64,000 nucleotides of DNA from Marinobacter salarius (GTDB lineage Bacteria; Pseudomonadota; Gammaproteobacteria; Pseudomonadales; Oleiphilaceae), in assembly GCA_000831005.1 (NCBI GenBank), contig CP007152.1, positions 3,038,001-3,102,000 of the forward strand, read 5' to 3'. The position numbers and the translations under genes are program-made. The notes beneath the pieces are model-generated. The model saw only the letters and a list, made by a program, of their open reading frames with translations, made no database searches and had not been told where the DNA came from. Each line of letters starts with the position of its first letter. The stretch's first letter is position 1. Of this stretch, positions 1-9,557 are shown piece by piece.

Positions 1-1
1 C

Positions 2-409
2 GTCGTCGCCACGCACAACCTGGCCTTCGGCGTGCTGGCAGGCGTGCTTCTGGCGGCCCTGTTCTTCGCCAACAAGGTGGGCCATTACATGCTGGTGACG
101 TCCGACTTTGACGAAGCGACTGACACCCGCACCTACAACGTTGTCGGGCAGGTGTTCTTCAGTTCCTCGGAAAAATTCACGGAATCCTTTGATTTCAAGG
201 AAGCAGTGGATAATGTGGTGATTGACCTGACCCGGGCTCACTTCTGGGACATTACGGCAGTGGGCGCTCTGGACAAGGCCGTTATCAAGTTCCGTCGCGA
301 AGGTGCGGAGGTGGAGATTATCGGGCTGAATGAAGCCAGCGCCACCATTGTTGACCGCTTTGGGGTGCACGATAAACCCGACGCCGTTGACCAGTTGATG
401 GCGCACTGA
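2..409 (+). CDS. SulP-family anion transporter, C-terminal part (STAS domain)
   Basis: The frame is open from the left edge, so the N-terminal membrane domain lies outside the window. The visible 135 residues begin in the last membrane helix ([19 protein letters not shown]). They continue into a cytoplasmic STAS domain, recognisable from [20 protein letters not shown] and the following strand [11 protein letters not shown]. SulP proteins carry sulfate, bicarbonate or dicarboxylates, and STAS is their regulatory domain; the substrate cannot be read here. The universal stress protein gene follows almost directly, which suggests co-transcription. The true start is upstream of the window. Confidence 0.88.
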   Translation, partial: VVATHNLAFGVLAGVLLAALFFANKVGHYMLVTSDFDEATDTRTYNVVGQVFFSSSEKFTESFDFKEAVDNVVIDLTRAHFWDITAVGALDKAVIKFRREGAEVEIIGLNEASATIVDRFGVHDKPDAVDQLMAH

Positions 410-485
410 TATGACACAAGCCAAGGAATTCAAAGACGTAACCGGTCAGAATAACAACCACAAGGATCACCAAGGCGAGGTTGAA

Positions 486-1337
486 ATGCTACGAGTAGTT
501 GCCTGTATCGACGGCTCCCGGGCTGCACCGGCGGTGTGTGATTACGCTGCCTGGGCCAGCAAGCACATGGAAACCCCGATGACTCTGCTGCACGTTCTCG
601 ACGAGGAACGCTATCCAACAGAGCCAGACCTGGCTGGTAGCATTGGCTTGGGAAGCCGTGAACAGCTGATGGATGAGCTTGCCGAGCTTGACCGCAAGCG
701 TTCCAAGCTGGCCCTGGAACACGGCCATCACATGCTCGATGAGGCAGAACACCGGGTGAAGGAACAGGGCATTGACGACGTGATCAAGCGCCAGCGCCAT
801 GGGGATCTGACGGAATCCTTGCTGGCCCTGGAAAACCAGACCCGTCTGCTGGTCATGGGGCTGCACGGTGAGAGCAGTTCAGACCGTGACGTACATGTGG
901 GCAGCCAACTGGAAACGGTGATTCGTAGTGTCCACCGCCCGATTCTTCTGGTTCCGGACGAGTACGAGCAGCCAAAGAGCGCCATGCTGGCTTTTGACGG
1001 CAGCGCCACGGCGTTCAAGGGCGTGGAACTTCTGGCGGGTAGCCCGGTACTGAAAGGCATGCCGATTCATCTGGTGATGATTGGAGCGGACACCAATGAC
1101 CGCTGGGAACAGCTCAAGAAAGCAGAGAAGATGCTGGGTGACCTTGGCTCCGACATCACCCTCGCGATCCGCGCCGGGGATGTAGAGCCAACGCTCCACG
1201 CCTACCAGGAAGAACACGACATCGACATCCTGGTAATGGGTGCCTATGGCCATTCACGAATTCGACAGTTCCTGGTGGGAAGCACCACAACCACCATGCT
1301 GAAAACCGCGAAAAAGCCGCTGGTGATCCTGCGCTAA
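486..1337 (+). CDS. Tandem-domain universal stress protein (UspA family)
   Basis: About 283 residues in two UspA domains. The second carries the full ATP-binding signature G-2x-G-9x-G(S/T), seen as GAYGHSRIRQFLVGS near the C-terminus. The first has a looser version (GLHGESSSDRDVHVGS) with one extra residue between the last two glycines. I chose the ATG at 486 because AGGCGAGG sits five bases before it and the protein then begins directly with the first beta strand (MLRVVACIDGS). An in-frame ATG at 411, two bases after the SulP stop, has no Shine-Dalgarno and would add 25 polar residues. The gene overlaps the next one (TAATG at 1335-1339). SulP-Usp pairs are common, and the Usp may modulate the transporter (inference). 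Confidence 0.9.
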   Translation: MLRVVACIDGSRAAPAVCDYAAWASKHMETPMTLLHVLDEERYPTEPDLAGSIGLGSREQLMDELAELDRKRSKLALEHGHHMLDEAEHRVKEQGIDDVIKRQRHGDLTESLLALENQTRLLVMGLHGESSSDRDVHVGSQLETVIRSVHRPILLVPDEYEQPKSAMLAFDGSATAFKGVELLAGSPVLKGMPIHLVMIGADTNDRWEQLKKAEKMLGDLGSDITLAIRAGDVEPTLHAYQEEHDIDILVMGAYGHSRIRQFLVGSTTTTMLKTAKKPLVILR

Positions 1338-2916
1338 TGCTGAACCAGCGGCGCTCTGTTGCCGGGCTGATGTCGGCCCGCTACTTTCTGTCGGGGCTGC
1401 TAGTGCTGCTGGTCTTGCTGACAGGCTGTGCCGGCAGTTTGCCGCCGGCCACTCATTCCGGAGCCGAAACCGCCGTGTTGACTGACGACAGTTTCCTTTC
1501 CAGCCAGTCCCGGCAACGGCTGGCTGACGCGAACGGTCAATCCGGTTATTACCTGCTGGATTCTGGTCAGGACGCCTTCCTGTACCGAGCCGCTATGATT
1601 GAGGCGGCTGAACACCGTATTGATGCTCAGTACTACATCTGGAACCGTGATGACTCCGGACTGCACCTGGCCGGCCGGCTGTTACTCGCAGCGGACCGTG
1701 GTGTTAAGGTCCGGCTGCTGCTGGATGACTTTAACGCCGAGCGGATCGGCGAATTGTTTGCTTCCCTGGATACCCACCCAAATATTCATATTCGCATCTT
1801 CAACCCAGCCAGAAACCGCAGTGGCTGGGGCCGATGGGTATCGTTCCTGATGGATTTCCAGCGAATAAACCGCCGAATGCACAACAAGACATTTGTGGTT
1901 GACGGGACTGCGGGCATTGTCGGTGGTCGCAACATTGGTGATGAATATTTCGGCTTCGATGAGAGCCGCTATTTCAGGGATCGCGATGTCCTTGCCCTGG
2001 GGCCGGTGGTTGAGGGTATGGCGGATAATTTCCAGGCTTACTGGAGCAGCCCCTGGGCTTACCCCGCTTCCGATCTATACACATCCATGCCTACTGGCGC
2101 GGAGTTGGCCGAGACGCTGGAGGGGCTTCGGCAGCAGGCTATCGCACAACCCCGGCTTCCCATCTCTGCCCCCACCGGGGCGGAACAGGGCAGGTCTGAA
2201 CTGACCAGCGTGTTCAGCCGAATGACGATTGCTCAGGGGGAACTGGTGTTTGACCCTCCCCCTGAACATATGGACGCGCCATCCGAGACACCCAAACGGA
2301 GCGCACTGGCGTTGCAACGCCTGGCGCAGACAGCCACCCGGGAAATCCTGATCGAGTCCGCCTACCTCATTCTTGCCAGGGAACAGTTGCAGGCCCTGGG
2401 TGCCAATGAGCGCCCGCAACTGGAGGTTGCCGCGCTGACCAACTCTCTGGCTTCCAATGATCTGGTCACCAACCATGCCGGTTATGCCCGCTGGCGTCCC
2501 TACATGCTGGAGCAGGGCATACACATCTACGAACTCAAGCCTGATGCCGAGGCCTGTCGGCAATGGTTGAGTGACGACGCCTTCTGCGCCACGGGCGAGG
2601 TCAGCCTGCACTCCAAATCAGTGGTTTTTGATCGCAGCACCCTGGTGGTGGGGTCCTTCAACGTTAACCTCCGCTCCATCTACCTCAACGGTGAAACCGT
2701 ATTGATTATCCACAGTGCCGACCTGGCAGAGCGTGTGGCGGAGGATGTACGGCTGACCATGGCGCCCGGCAATAGCTGGGAGGTGGCTCTGGACGAGGAC
2801 GGAGATCTCCAGTGGCGCAGCGGTGAGGCAGTGTTCACCAGCGAGCGACCGTCCATTGGTGGCGCCGGGCGAAGTCCGGGTTCTTGTCATGGTTGCCTAT
2901 CGAGAAGTACCTTTAG
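1337..2916 (+). CDS. Phospholipase D-family lipoprotein (frameshifted near 2846)
   Basis: About 526 residues when repaired. A lipoprotein signal (LLVLLVLLTGCAG) puts it in the envelope. Two HxKx4D motifs are present: H182/K184/D189 (RMHNKTFVVD) and H425/K427/D432 (SLHSKSVVFD). This is the paired catalytic layout of the PLD superfamily, which hydrolyses or transfers phosphodiesters; cardiolipin-synthase-like or phospholipase activity are both possible. As written, the frame runs on to 3001 with an unrelated tail. Shifting by one base near 2846 restores a plausible family-like ending (WWRRAKSGFLSWLPIEKYL) that stops at 2914-2916. The start overlaps the Usp stop codon, so translational coupling is likely. 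Confidence 0.85.
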
Positions 2917-3058
2917 GCTTGGTCGTGATCTTTATCCTTTTGGATGTCAGGCATCGCGGGGGGGAGGGGAATCCAATATTAGTTGGCGTACCCTTGTTTG
3001 AATTGATGTATTTGATTGTGGGCAGTGAGCGCTGAAAATCTCTAAGCTGGAGACTTTG

Positions 3059-3769
3059 ATGAAATTATCGACGATTGTGCTTTTGGTGTTTGTTTTCGCT
3101 GGGTGCACAACATCCGTGAAAATGGGTGATCGACCGGCCAATAAAATCGAGATTGTGGATGTTAAGAACTATTCTCTTGGTGAGCCAGCAACGGCCTATG
3201 TCGGCGATCCTATTGTAGTTCGAAAATCTTATAAGGCTGTTGTGAAGAAAGACCTTTACCGGGCAAACAATGACTTCGTGCTTGAGGGCGGTATTGGCTC
3301 TGTTGCGATCTATCTCGACGGCTCTGCTGGAAATACTTACCGCATTGCTGGAACGAATGAAAAAGGCAATCCAGCTCTCGCGATCCCTAACTCAACGTTG
3401 ATGTTCGGAGTAAATGAGAACGGCCAATGGGATCAAACTGTAATGTCTCCTAGTTTTTGGTCTAGCCCCGTTGGCAGCGGTTCAGGATACGATCTGTTAC
3501 CTGAGGACACGACATTCTCACCTGTGGAGTCGACAACCCCAGTTTCTGAAGCGGGGTACTTGAACCACGAATTGGTCTTTACAGGTCAGGGTGCAAACGG
3601 TATCAACTTGCTTTATCGCGAATATACGTTCGAGAATATGGCTCGCTCCGCTTACACTCAGGAACTCGTATATCCTCTGGACACTGATGAAATCCGGTTC
3701 CGGAACTATCAGATTGATATGGTCTCTGTGTCGTCTTCGGAAATTAAATATATCGTCAATTCTGACTAG
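3059..3769 (+). CDS. Hypothetical lipoprotein
   Basis: 236 residues with a lipobox (VFAGC) after a short hydrophobic leader (MKLSTIVLLVFVFAGC). The ATG at 3059 has GGAG six bases upstream; the TTG at 3056 is a less likely start. The mature part is Ser/Thr/Tyr-rich with alternating hydrophobic residues, suggesting beta structure, and has few lysines after the first third. I do not recognise the family. Base composition and codon use are noticeably more AT-rich than the flanking genes, and it sits beside an abortive-infection gene and a gene remnant. Horizontal acquisition is therefore plausible (inference). Confidence 0.7.
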   Translation: MKLSTIVLLVFVFAGCTTSVKMGDRPANKIEIVDVKNYSLGEPATAYVGDPIVVRKSYKAVVKKDLYRANNDFVLEGGIGSVAIYLDGSAGNTYRIAGTNEKGNPALAIPNSTLMFGVNENGQWDQTVMSPSFWSSPVGSGSGYDLLPEDTTFSPVESTTPVSEAGYLNHELVFTGQGANGINLLYREYTFENMARSAYTQELVYPLDTDEIRFRNYQIDMVSVSSSEIKYIVNSD

Positions 3770-3802
3770 AAGAAGGTTTTGATAGGGTTGGCAGATGAAT
3801 AG

Positions 3803-3940
3803 GTTATTTGTATTGAGCAGACTCTGGACCTTTTAAAGAGCAGAAAGAAGGGGGCTGATGCAGCAGAGCCCCTTACCGGAAAACGCCGCGTCAAAATCAT
3901 TGAAATGTCCCTGCCACCTCCTGAGGCACAACACGACTAA
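3803..3940 (+). pseudogene. Orphan C-terminal gene remnant
   Basis: An open frame of 45 codons with no usable start codon; a TAG at 3800 closes it upstream. The residues are strongly coding-like: EQTLDLLKSRKKGADAAEPL, then TGKRRVKIIEMSLPPPEAQH, then D and TAA. It looks like the last part of a larger protein whose front is gone. I cannot assign a family. The 3770-4164 stretch otherwise holds only the promoter, RNA and terminator listed next. Confidence 0.35.
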
Positions 3941-4027
3941 GGCTGGAGAGTATTTTTGTCCGACAAGCTGACCCCGAACACCAGCGCGCATCGACCGTGC
4001 CTTTTCCGGCAAAACCGGGATAGCCGC

Positions 4028-4057
4028 TTGCGTTTAGTGTCGGGGATTCGTTATAGT
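4028..4057 (+). promoter_or_regulatory. Predicted sigma70 promoter for the abi-associated RNA
   Basis: TTGCGT (4028-4033), an 18-base spacer, then TATAGT (4052-4057). The expected start is about 4064, just before the hairpin arm of the short RNA described next. Confidence 0.45.
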
Positions 4058-4063
4058 TCAGGT

Positions 4064-4124
4064 AACACAGCCACCACGCTTAGTACCCTCTCGGGGGATA
4101 TCGCGCAACCTTGGTGGCTTTTTT
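4064..4124 (+). ncRNA. Candidate abi-associated structured RNA with intrinsic terminator
   Basis: A roughly 61-nt transcript is predicted between the promoter and the Abi gene. The arms AGCCACCA (4069-4076) and TGGTGGCT (4112-4119) pair perfectly over 8 bp and are followed by TTTTT, making a rho-independent terminator. Inside it, CGC (4077-4079) pairs with GCG (4103-4105), and 4084-4088 pairs with 4095-4100 with one bulged base, giving a rod-like RNA. Known biology: Abi_2/AbiF-type genes are often preceded by a conserved noncoding RNA (the abiF motif), and type III toxin-antitoxin loci use the same promoter-RNA-terminator-toxin order. I cannot confirm membership of that RNA family by eye. Confidence 0.5.
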
Positions 4125-4164
4125 ATGTCCGCTTTTTGCGCGTCAACAATGTCGGGGCCGCTCG

Positions 4165-5070
4165 GTGCTGAAGCCCTACCGCAAGGTTGCCCTTTCCTTC
4201 GCTGACCAGTTGCGGCTTCTGGAAGCCCGAGGGTTGACTGTTCCTGACCGGACGTTGGCGTTACGTCAGCTCAGTTCTATAAGCTACTACCGGCTGAGCG
4301 CCTATTGGTATCCCTTTCTGAAGCGCAACTTGCAGGGAAAAGTGACCGGCTCGTTCGAGACGGGTACGAACTTTAGTCAGGTGGTGCAGCTTTACGAATT
4401 CGACCGCCACCTGCGGCTCCTGGTTATAGATGCCATTGAGCGGGTTGAAGTGCATATCCGTACCCTAGTGACCTATCATCTTGGTCATCAATACGGGCCC
4501 TTCGGACACATTCAACCAGTTAATTTCCATCCCAATTTCGATCACGCCAAGTGGCTGACAAAACTGGAGGGCGAAGCTCTACAATCGAAAGATGCCTTCG
4601 TGGAGCACTTCAAGAGCAAGTATACCGGGTTTCCGACATTGCCGATTTGGATGTCAACGGAGGTGATGTCATTGGGGTCATTGTCCTTCTGCTACACGGG
4701 CCTGAAGAATCAGGACAAGCAACATATATCAAGGCAGCTTGGCATTCACCATAAGCGCCTGAAAGACTGGCTGCACACGCTTACTTATGTCCGAAATATC
4801 TGTGCCCACCACAGCCGTCTCTGGAATCGGGAGCTGGCGATCAAGCCGGAGAAGGTGCGCGACCCAGCGTGGAACTCGCCGATAACCCCGCGTCATGACA
4901 GGTTATTTTACGTCCTGCTGATTTTGCGTGTGTTGCTCAGAAGTAATCATAACGGCAACCAATGGGCGGAGAGCTGTAACGATTTGCTAGACACTTTTGC
5001 AAGCGAAGAAAGATATCGGACCGCCATGGGAATGCCTTCTGACTGGAAGTTCCATCCTCTATGGATCTGA
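4165..5070 (+). CDS. Abi_2-family abortive-infection protein (HEPN fold)
   Basis: About 301 residues. The N-terminus (KPYRKVALSFADQLRLLEAR, then SSISYYRLSAYWYPF) is typical of the Abi_2/AbiD/AbiF family. Near the C-terminus RNICAHHSRLWNR supplies an Rx4H motif (R210, H215), the RNase signature of HEPN proteins; phage-induced RNA cleavage is the family expectation. The in-frame TTG at 4111 lies inside the upstream terminator stem, so I prefer the GTG at 4165, which also matches the usual family N-terminus. Expression would depend on read-through of the terminator ending at 4124, as in RNA-antitoxin modules (inference). The gene converges on the flavoprotein gene at 5104. Confidence 0.82.
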   Translation: MLKPYRKVALSFADQLRLLEARGLTVPDRTLALRQLSSISYYRLSAYWYPFLKRNLQGKVTGSFETGTNFSQVVQLYEFDRHLRLLVIDAIERVEVHIRTLVTYHLGHQYGPFGHIQPVNFHPNFDHAKWLTKLEGEALQSKDAFVEHFKSKYTGFPTLPIWMSTEVMSLGSLSFCYTGLKNQDKQHISRQLGIHHKRLKDWLHTLTYVRNICAHHSRLWNRELAIKPEKVRDPAWNSPITPRHDRLFYVLLILRVLLRSNHNGNQWAESCNDLLDTFASEERYRTAMGMPSDWKFHPLWI

Positions 5071-5103
5071 CGAAAAACAGCTATTGATATAATGGACAGC
5101 AGC

Positions 5104-6286
5104 TCAGACGTGCTGTCCAGCTGCCACGCCAGACGCCCATGCCCACTGAAAGTTATGGCCGCCAAGGTGTCCGGTAACATCCACCACCTCACCAATAAAG
5201 TACAGGTCAGGCTTGTCCAGAACCGCCATGGTTTTTGATGACAGCTGGCGGGTATCCACGCCACCCAGGGTTACTTCGGCCGTTCGATAGCCTTCGGTGC
5301 CGGCAGGTTTGATGGTCCATTGGTCCAGGGCGCGAGCACCTGCTCTATGTCGCTGTTTTTGTAGCCCTGCAATGGACCGGCCCAGCCGTGAACGTCGTTC
5401 AGGGCCTGGGCGAAGCGTTTGGGCAGGTGTTGCGCAAGGTATTGGGCCACCGTGGATTGCGGTTTTGAGTTACGCAGGTCGTGCAGGTCCTGTTCTACGT
5501 TGGTGGCGGGCAGCATATTGACGCTCAGGCTGTCGCCGGGGTGCCAGAAGCTGGAAATCTGCAGCATCGAAGGGCCGCTGAGCCCGCGGTGGGTGACCAG
5601 CATCGGTTCGCGGAAATGTTCGTTGTTGCAATGCACATCCACAGGGCAACTGACGCCGGACAGGGGCGCCAACTGTTCCTTCAGCTCCGGGTGCAGGGTG
5701 AAGGGCACCAACCTGCCCGGGTGGGCAGTACGGCAAGCCCGAACTGTTTCGCAATATCGTAGCCAAAGCCGGTTGCGCCCATGGTGGGGATGGACAGCCC
5801 ACCGCAGGCGATGACCAGGGATTCGCAGGTCAGGGTACCGCTGCTGGTTTGTAGCTGATAGCCGTGATCGACACCGCTGATTGTTTTAACGCTTGTCTTA
5901 AGTCGCACTTCCGCGCCAGCCCATTCGCATTCGGTGAGCAGCATATCGAGTATTTCCTTGCTGCTGTCCTTGCAGAATAGCTGCCCGGCGGCCTTCTCCT
6001 CGTGCTCGATGCCGTGGCGTTCCACCAAGTCCAGGAAGTGCTGGGGGGTGTAGCGTTTCAGGGCGGAGATGCAGTAGTGGGGATTGTCCGAGAGGAAGTT
6101 CGCCGGCGTGCTGTTGAGGTTGGTGAAGTTGCAACGGCCACCGCCGGACATAAGGATCTTCTTGCCGGGTTTGTTGGCGTGGTCGATCACCAGCACGCTA
6201 CGGCCGCGGTAGCCTGCAGTTAGAGCGCACATCAGGCCTGCGGCGCCGGCGCCTATGATGATGACGTCGTAGCTCGCCGTGTTCAT
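5104..6286 (-). CDS. HI0933/BaiN-type NAD(P)/FAD-dependent oxidoreductase (two frameshifts)
   Basis: About 394 residues after repair. The N-terminus has a Rossmann FAD motif (VIIIGAGAAGL), followed by GKKILMSGGGRCNFTN, the hallmark of the HI0933-like flavoprotein family. The C-terminus in the third frame (FIGEVVDVTGHLGGHNFQWA) is also diagnostic. The reading frame breaks near 5712 and near 5325; adding one base at each restores a continuous protein ending at TGA 5104-5106. Start ATG is at 6286-6284; an upstream in-frame ATG would add 13 atypical residues. The cellular substrate is unknown for most members. Confidence 0.85.
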
Positions 6287-6326
6287 CTGATGTTGTCCCG
6301 CTGCAGGGCTACGGAGTTCCGGCACG

Positions 6327-6418
6327 GGTTGAGGGCGGTCAGGGATACGCGGTGAATGCGTCCCTGTACGCTCGACAAAAACATCCCTGTTTTTGACGAT
6401 CCCTGACAGCTCTCAACC
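6327..6418. repeat. Palindromic intergenic element (about 92 bp)
   Basis: The outer arms 6327-6346 and 6399-6418 are inverted copies of 20 bases with three mismatches. An inner hairpin (AAAAAC...GTTTTT around 6377-6394) sits between them. The motifs TCAGGGAT, CGTCCCTG and ATCCCTGA recur across the element. This resembles the REP/BIME-like extragenic palindromes found near gene ends in marine gammaproteobacteria. Only one copy was noticed in this window. Confidence 0.6.
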
Positions 6419-6494
6419 TGCGCCTTGCCAAACATCTGTGCTTGTACCGCCCCGCATGTATTAGTTGGGCGCAGTATACATTTTTGCGGAGACG

Positions 6495-7304
6495 TTAGGG
6501 CAGTTGCACGGAACCTTCCATATAGAATGCCGCCTGGCCCGCAATGGCGACGCGGTCGCCCTTCAGTTCACATCGCAGAACGCCGCCTCTGTCGGACACC
6601 TGGTGTGCCAACAGGTGATCCTTGCCGAGTTTTTCGGCCCAGTAGGGCACCAGAATACTGTGGATTGAGCCGGTGACCGGGTCTTCATCAATGCCGCCGC
6701 CGGGGGCGAAGTAACGGCTGACGAAGTCGCAGTCATTGCCGGGTGCCGTAATGATGACACCTAGATTGCCAAGTTCTTTGAGCTTGCGGATGTCCGGCTG
6801 CGCGGTTTTTACCGCCGCTTCGTTTCCGAGGACGATGAGGTAATTGGTGTCTTTGGGAACAAAGAACGACGTGTTCGGGCAGCCTTCCAGGGCTTCCAGA
6901 ATCAGGCCGGGTGTCGGGCGTTCCTCAAAGCCCAGATTAGGGAAGTCCAGTTCCAGCCAGCCGTCGTCGGTCTGTTTCACTCCCAGGGGGCCGCTTTTGG
7001 ACTGGAATCGGATTTGCTCCTTTTTCCAGCCCAGCTTGTTGAAGAGGACCCAGGCGCTGGCGAGGGTGGCGTGGCCGCAGAGAGGCACTTCTATGTCGGG
7101 CGTGAACCAGCGTATGTGAAAGTCTTCTTCTGCGTTATCAGGAAGGGGCACCAGAAAGGCCGTTTCCGAGAGATGATTTTCCAGCGCCATTTTTTGCATG
7201 GTGTCGTCCGGCAGCCATTCTTCAAGTGGCATGACGGCAGCGGGGTTTCCGCCGAAAACCTGGCTGGCGAAGGCGTCGACCTGATATATCGGTAGTGTTT
7301 TCAT
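6495..7304 (-). CDS. PhzF-family isomerase-like protein
   Basis: 269 residues, the usual length for the PhzF/diaminopimelate-epimerase-like fold. Diagnostic segments are YQVDAFASQVFGGNPAAV at the N-terminus, the catalytic glutamate in LSETAF (E47), FTPDIEVPLCGHATLA in the first domain and PGGGIDEDPVTGSIHS in the second. Phenazine production is not implied: most PhzF relatives are stand-alone enzymes of unknown substrate. It is divergent from the MocR-type regulator that starts at 7495, so the 190-bp gap probably holds both promoters and the regulator may act on this gene (inference). Confidence 0.9.
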   Translation of the reverse strand: MKTLPIYQVDAFASQVFGGNPAAVMPLEEWLPDDTMQKMALENHLSETAFLVPLPDNAEEDFHIRWFTPDIEVPLCGHATLASAWVLFNKLGWKKEQIRFQSKSGPLGVKQTDDGWLELDFPNLGFEERPTPGLILEALEGCPNTSFFVPKDTNYLIVLGNEAAVKTAQPDIRKLKELGNLGVIITAPGNDCDFVSRYFAPGGGIDEDPVTGSIHSILVPYWAEKLGKDHLLAHQVSDRGGVLRCELKGDRVAIAGQAAFYMEGSVQLP

Positions 7305-7494
7305 TCTCTTTCCTTTCGCGAGATTCGATGAGTGATAGCCAGAGTCACCATTCTCCGTTTATGCAGACAACCATAACAGATTCAGATATTGTGATTTTGG
7401 ACCGGTACAGGCTTTTTTGTTCGACATCTGTGCTGGTAAGAATCTGTTTGATCTGTACTGCAGCCATTCTGGATTGATCTGGCAGGATGAAGCG

Positions 7495-8912
7495 ATGGGC
7501 ATTCTCTATAATCAGGTAGCAGACCAGTTACACGCATTGATTCGTGATGGGGTTTATCGCGAAGGTGAGCGGTTGCCTGGTGTTCGGGCGCTCAGTCGCC
7601 AGTTTGGCGTGAGCGTGTCAACGGTGCTTCAAGCACACCAGACGCTGGAGGCCCGAGGCTACCTCGAAGCGCGAGAGCGCAGCGGCTATTTTGTGCATCT
7701 GCCAGGCGGGATACACCAGAACCGGTGATGCAGAAGCACAAAGCCAAGCCGGTGCCGGTGAGTGCCCGTGACATGGCGCTTGATCTTTGTGCTGACGAAG
7801 AGAAACGCATGGTGCCTCTGGCGGCCGCTGTGCCACATCCCGATTTCCTGCCCGTGCGGCAGATCCAGCATGCCACCCTCTGGGCTGCACGGCGAGGGCT
7901 GGAAACATTAGACTATGCCTTTCCCGGCAAGATCGAGTATCGCCGTCAGGTGGCCCAGCGAATGGCCGCATTGGGGATTATTACCACGCCCGACGACATT
8001 CTTGCCACCAACGGTGCCCAGGAAGCCATTATTCTTGCCCTGCAGGCGGTCACTTCGCCTGGGGATATCGTGGTTGTCGAGTCACCATCGTTCCCGGGCA
8101 TCCTCCAGGCGCTGGACGTGGTTGGGCTCCGGGTCATTGAAGTGCCGACGCATCCTTCGGAAGGGCTGAGCCTGGAGGGATTGGAGCTGGCGCTGGAACA
8201 GTGGCCGGTGAAGGCATGCGTGGTGGTCCCCAATCACAGCAATCCCATGGGCGCGACGATGTCTGATCTTCGCAAGCAGCAGATGGTAAGGATGCTGGAA
8301 GCGGTGGGCGTTCCTTTGATTGAGGACGACATCTACGGCGATCTCTATTACGGCATGAATCGACCCAGACCGGCAAAGGTCTTTGATCGCACCGGCAATG
8401 TTATCTATTGCAACTCCTTCTCCAAGACCATTTCTCCGGGTTTACGGCTGGGATGGATGATGCCGGGAAAATACCTCGCCGAAGCACGGCAGCAGAAGTA
8501 TTTCAGTAATCTGGGTACGGCGAGTGTGCCCCAGATTGCCGTAGCGCATTTCCTGGAGCAGGGCGGTTACGACCGATACCTGCGTTCAGCCCGGCAGCGT
8601 TACCGCGAGGCAACGGACCGTATGCGTGCGGCAGTAGGACGCTCCTTCCCGGAAGGTACGGCTGTCAGCCGTCCCCAGGGCGGTTTCGTGCTGTGGGTTC
8701 AGCTTCCGGGCACAGTGTCCGGTACAGAGGTGTTTCGCCGGGCGCGGGAGGAGAATATCAACGTGGCTCCGGGCCTGATGTTCTCCACCACCGACAAGTA
8801 CGAAAACTGCCTGCGATTGAATGGTGCCAATCCCTGGAGTGAGCGGGTTGAGCAGGCCATTGCGCGCCTCGGTGCCATCGTAACGGCTGTGGCGGCTGAG
8901 TCCCGGGCCTGA
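7495..8912 (+). CDS. MocR/PdxR-type GntR regulator with aminotransferase domain (frameshifted near 7708)
   Basis: About 472 residues when repaired. Residues 1-70 form a GntR winged helix (GVRALSRQFGVSVSTVLQAH). The rest is a class I aminotransferase-like domain with the PLP-lysine motif NSFSKTISPGLRLGW (K311). The two parts lie in different frames; adding one base in the GGCGGGAT stretch near 7708 joins RSGYFVHLPG to DTPEPVMQKHKAKP. The start ATG at 7495 has CAGGA seven bases upstream. MocR proteins sense PLP or amino-acid adducts and usually control a neighbouring gene; the divergent PhzF gene is the obvious candidate. Confidence 0.87.
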
Positions 8913-8919
8913 CTCGGGC

Positions 8920-9557
8920 CTATTTTTTCCGCAGGCTCATCGGATCCAGCAGGCCGATGGCAACCGCAATGCCCGTAACATCCGGCACGCGCTCCACACC
9001 TAGCCGTTTCATTACGCGCGCCCTGTACAAGTCAATTGTCTTCACGCCGATGCCCAGTTGCTCCGCTATTTCCCTGCTGGTGTATCCTTGTGCCAATGGC
9101 ATGAATACATCCCGTTCCCGCCGTGTGAGAGAAGCGACAAGCGTGTCAGTGTGCTGGTCTCCACGTTGTTGACTATTGGTTTTCTGATGTTCCTGAAGGG
9201 CCTGCTGGACGCTATCCAGAAGAAGTTGTTCGTTGAATGGCTTCTCGATGAAATCAAAAGCCCCGGATTTGAAGGCGCGGACCACGATGGGCACATCCGC
9301 GTGTCCAGAGAGAAAGATGATGGGAAGTTGCGAGCCCCGTTTTTGAAGCTCTTCCTGAACGTTCAGCCGCCGAGGCCAGGCATCCGTATGTCGAGGACCA
9401 CGCAGCCGGTATGCTCCGGATTAACGGCGTTCAGAAATTGCCGGCCATCTGCATAAGGCTGCACGTGTAGGCCAACGGACTCCAGCAGCCACTGGGTGGA
9501 CTCCAGCATGCCGGCATCATCGTCTACAACATAAACGGTATGGGCTGAATCACTCAT
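8920..9557 (-). CDS. FixJ/NarL-type response regulator (frameshifted near 9367)
   Basis: About 212 residues. Receiver domain with the acidic pocket (VYVVDDDAG), phosphoacceptor D56 in CVVLDIRMPG, and the KP motif FDFIEKPFNE. A LuxR-type helix-turn-helix follows (LTRRERDVFMPLAQGYTSRE). The frame breaks after RMPGLGG; one added base near 9367 gives GGLNVQEEL and joins the two halves. The start ATG at 9557 overlaps the last codons of the kinase gene, so the pair is translationally coupled. The likely target is the divergent acyl-CoA ligase operon beyond the kinase (inference). Confidence 0.87.

Noticed and set aside
4111-4164. TTG start for the Abi gene at 4111
   Set aside because: It is inside the terminator stem, and the extra 18 residues do not resemble the family N-terminus.
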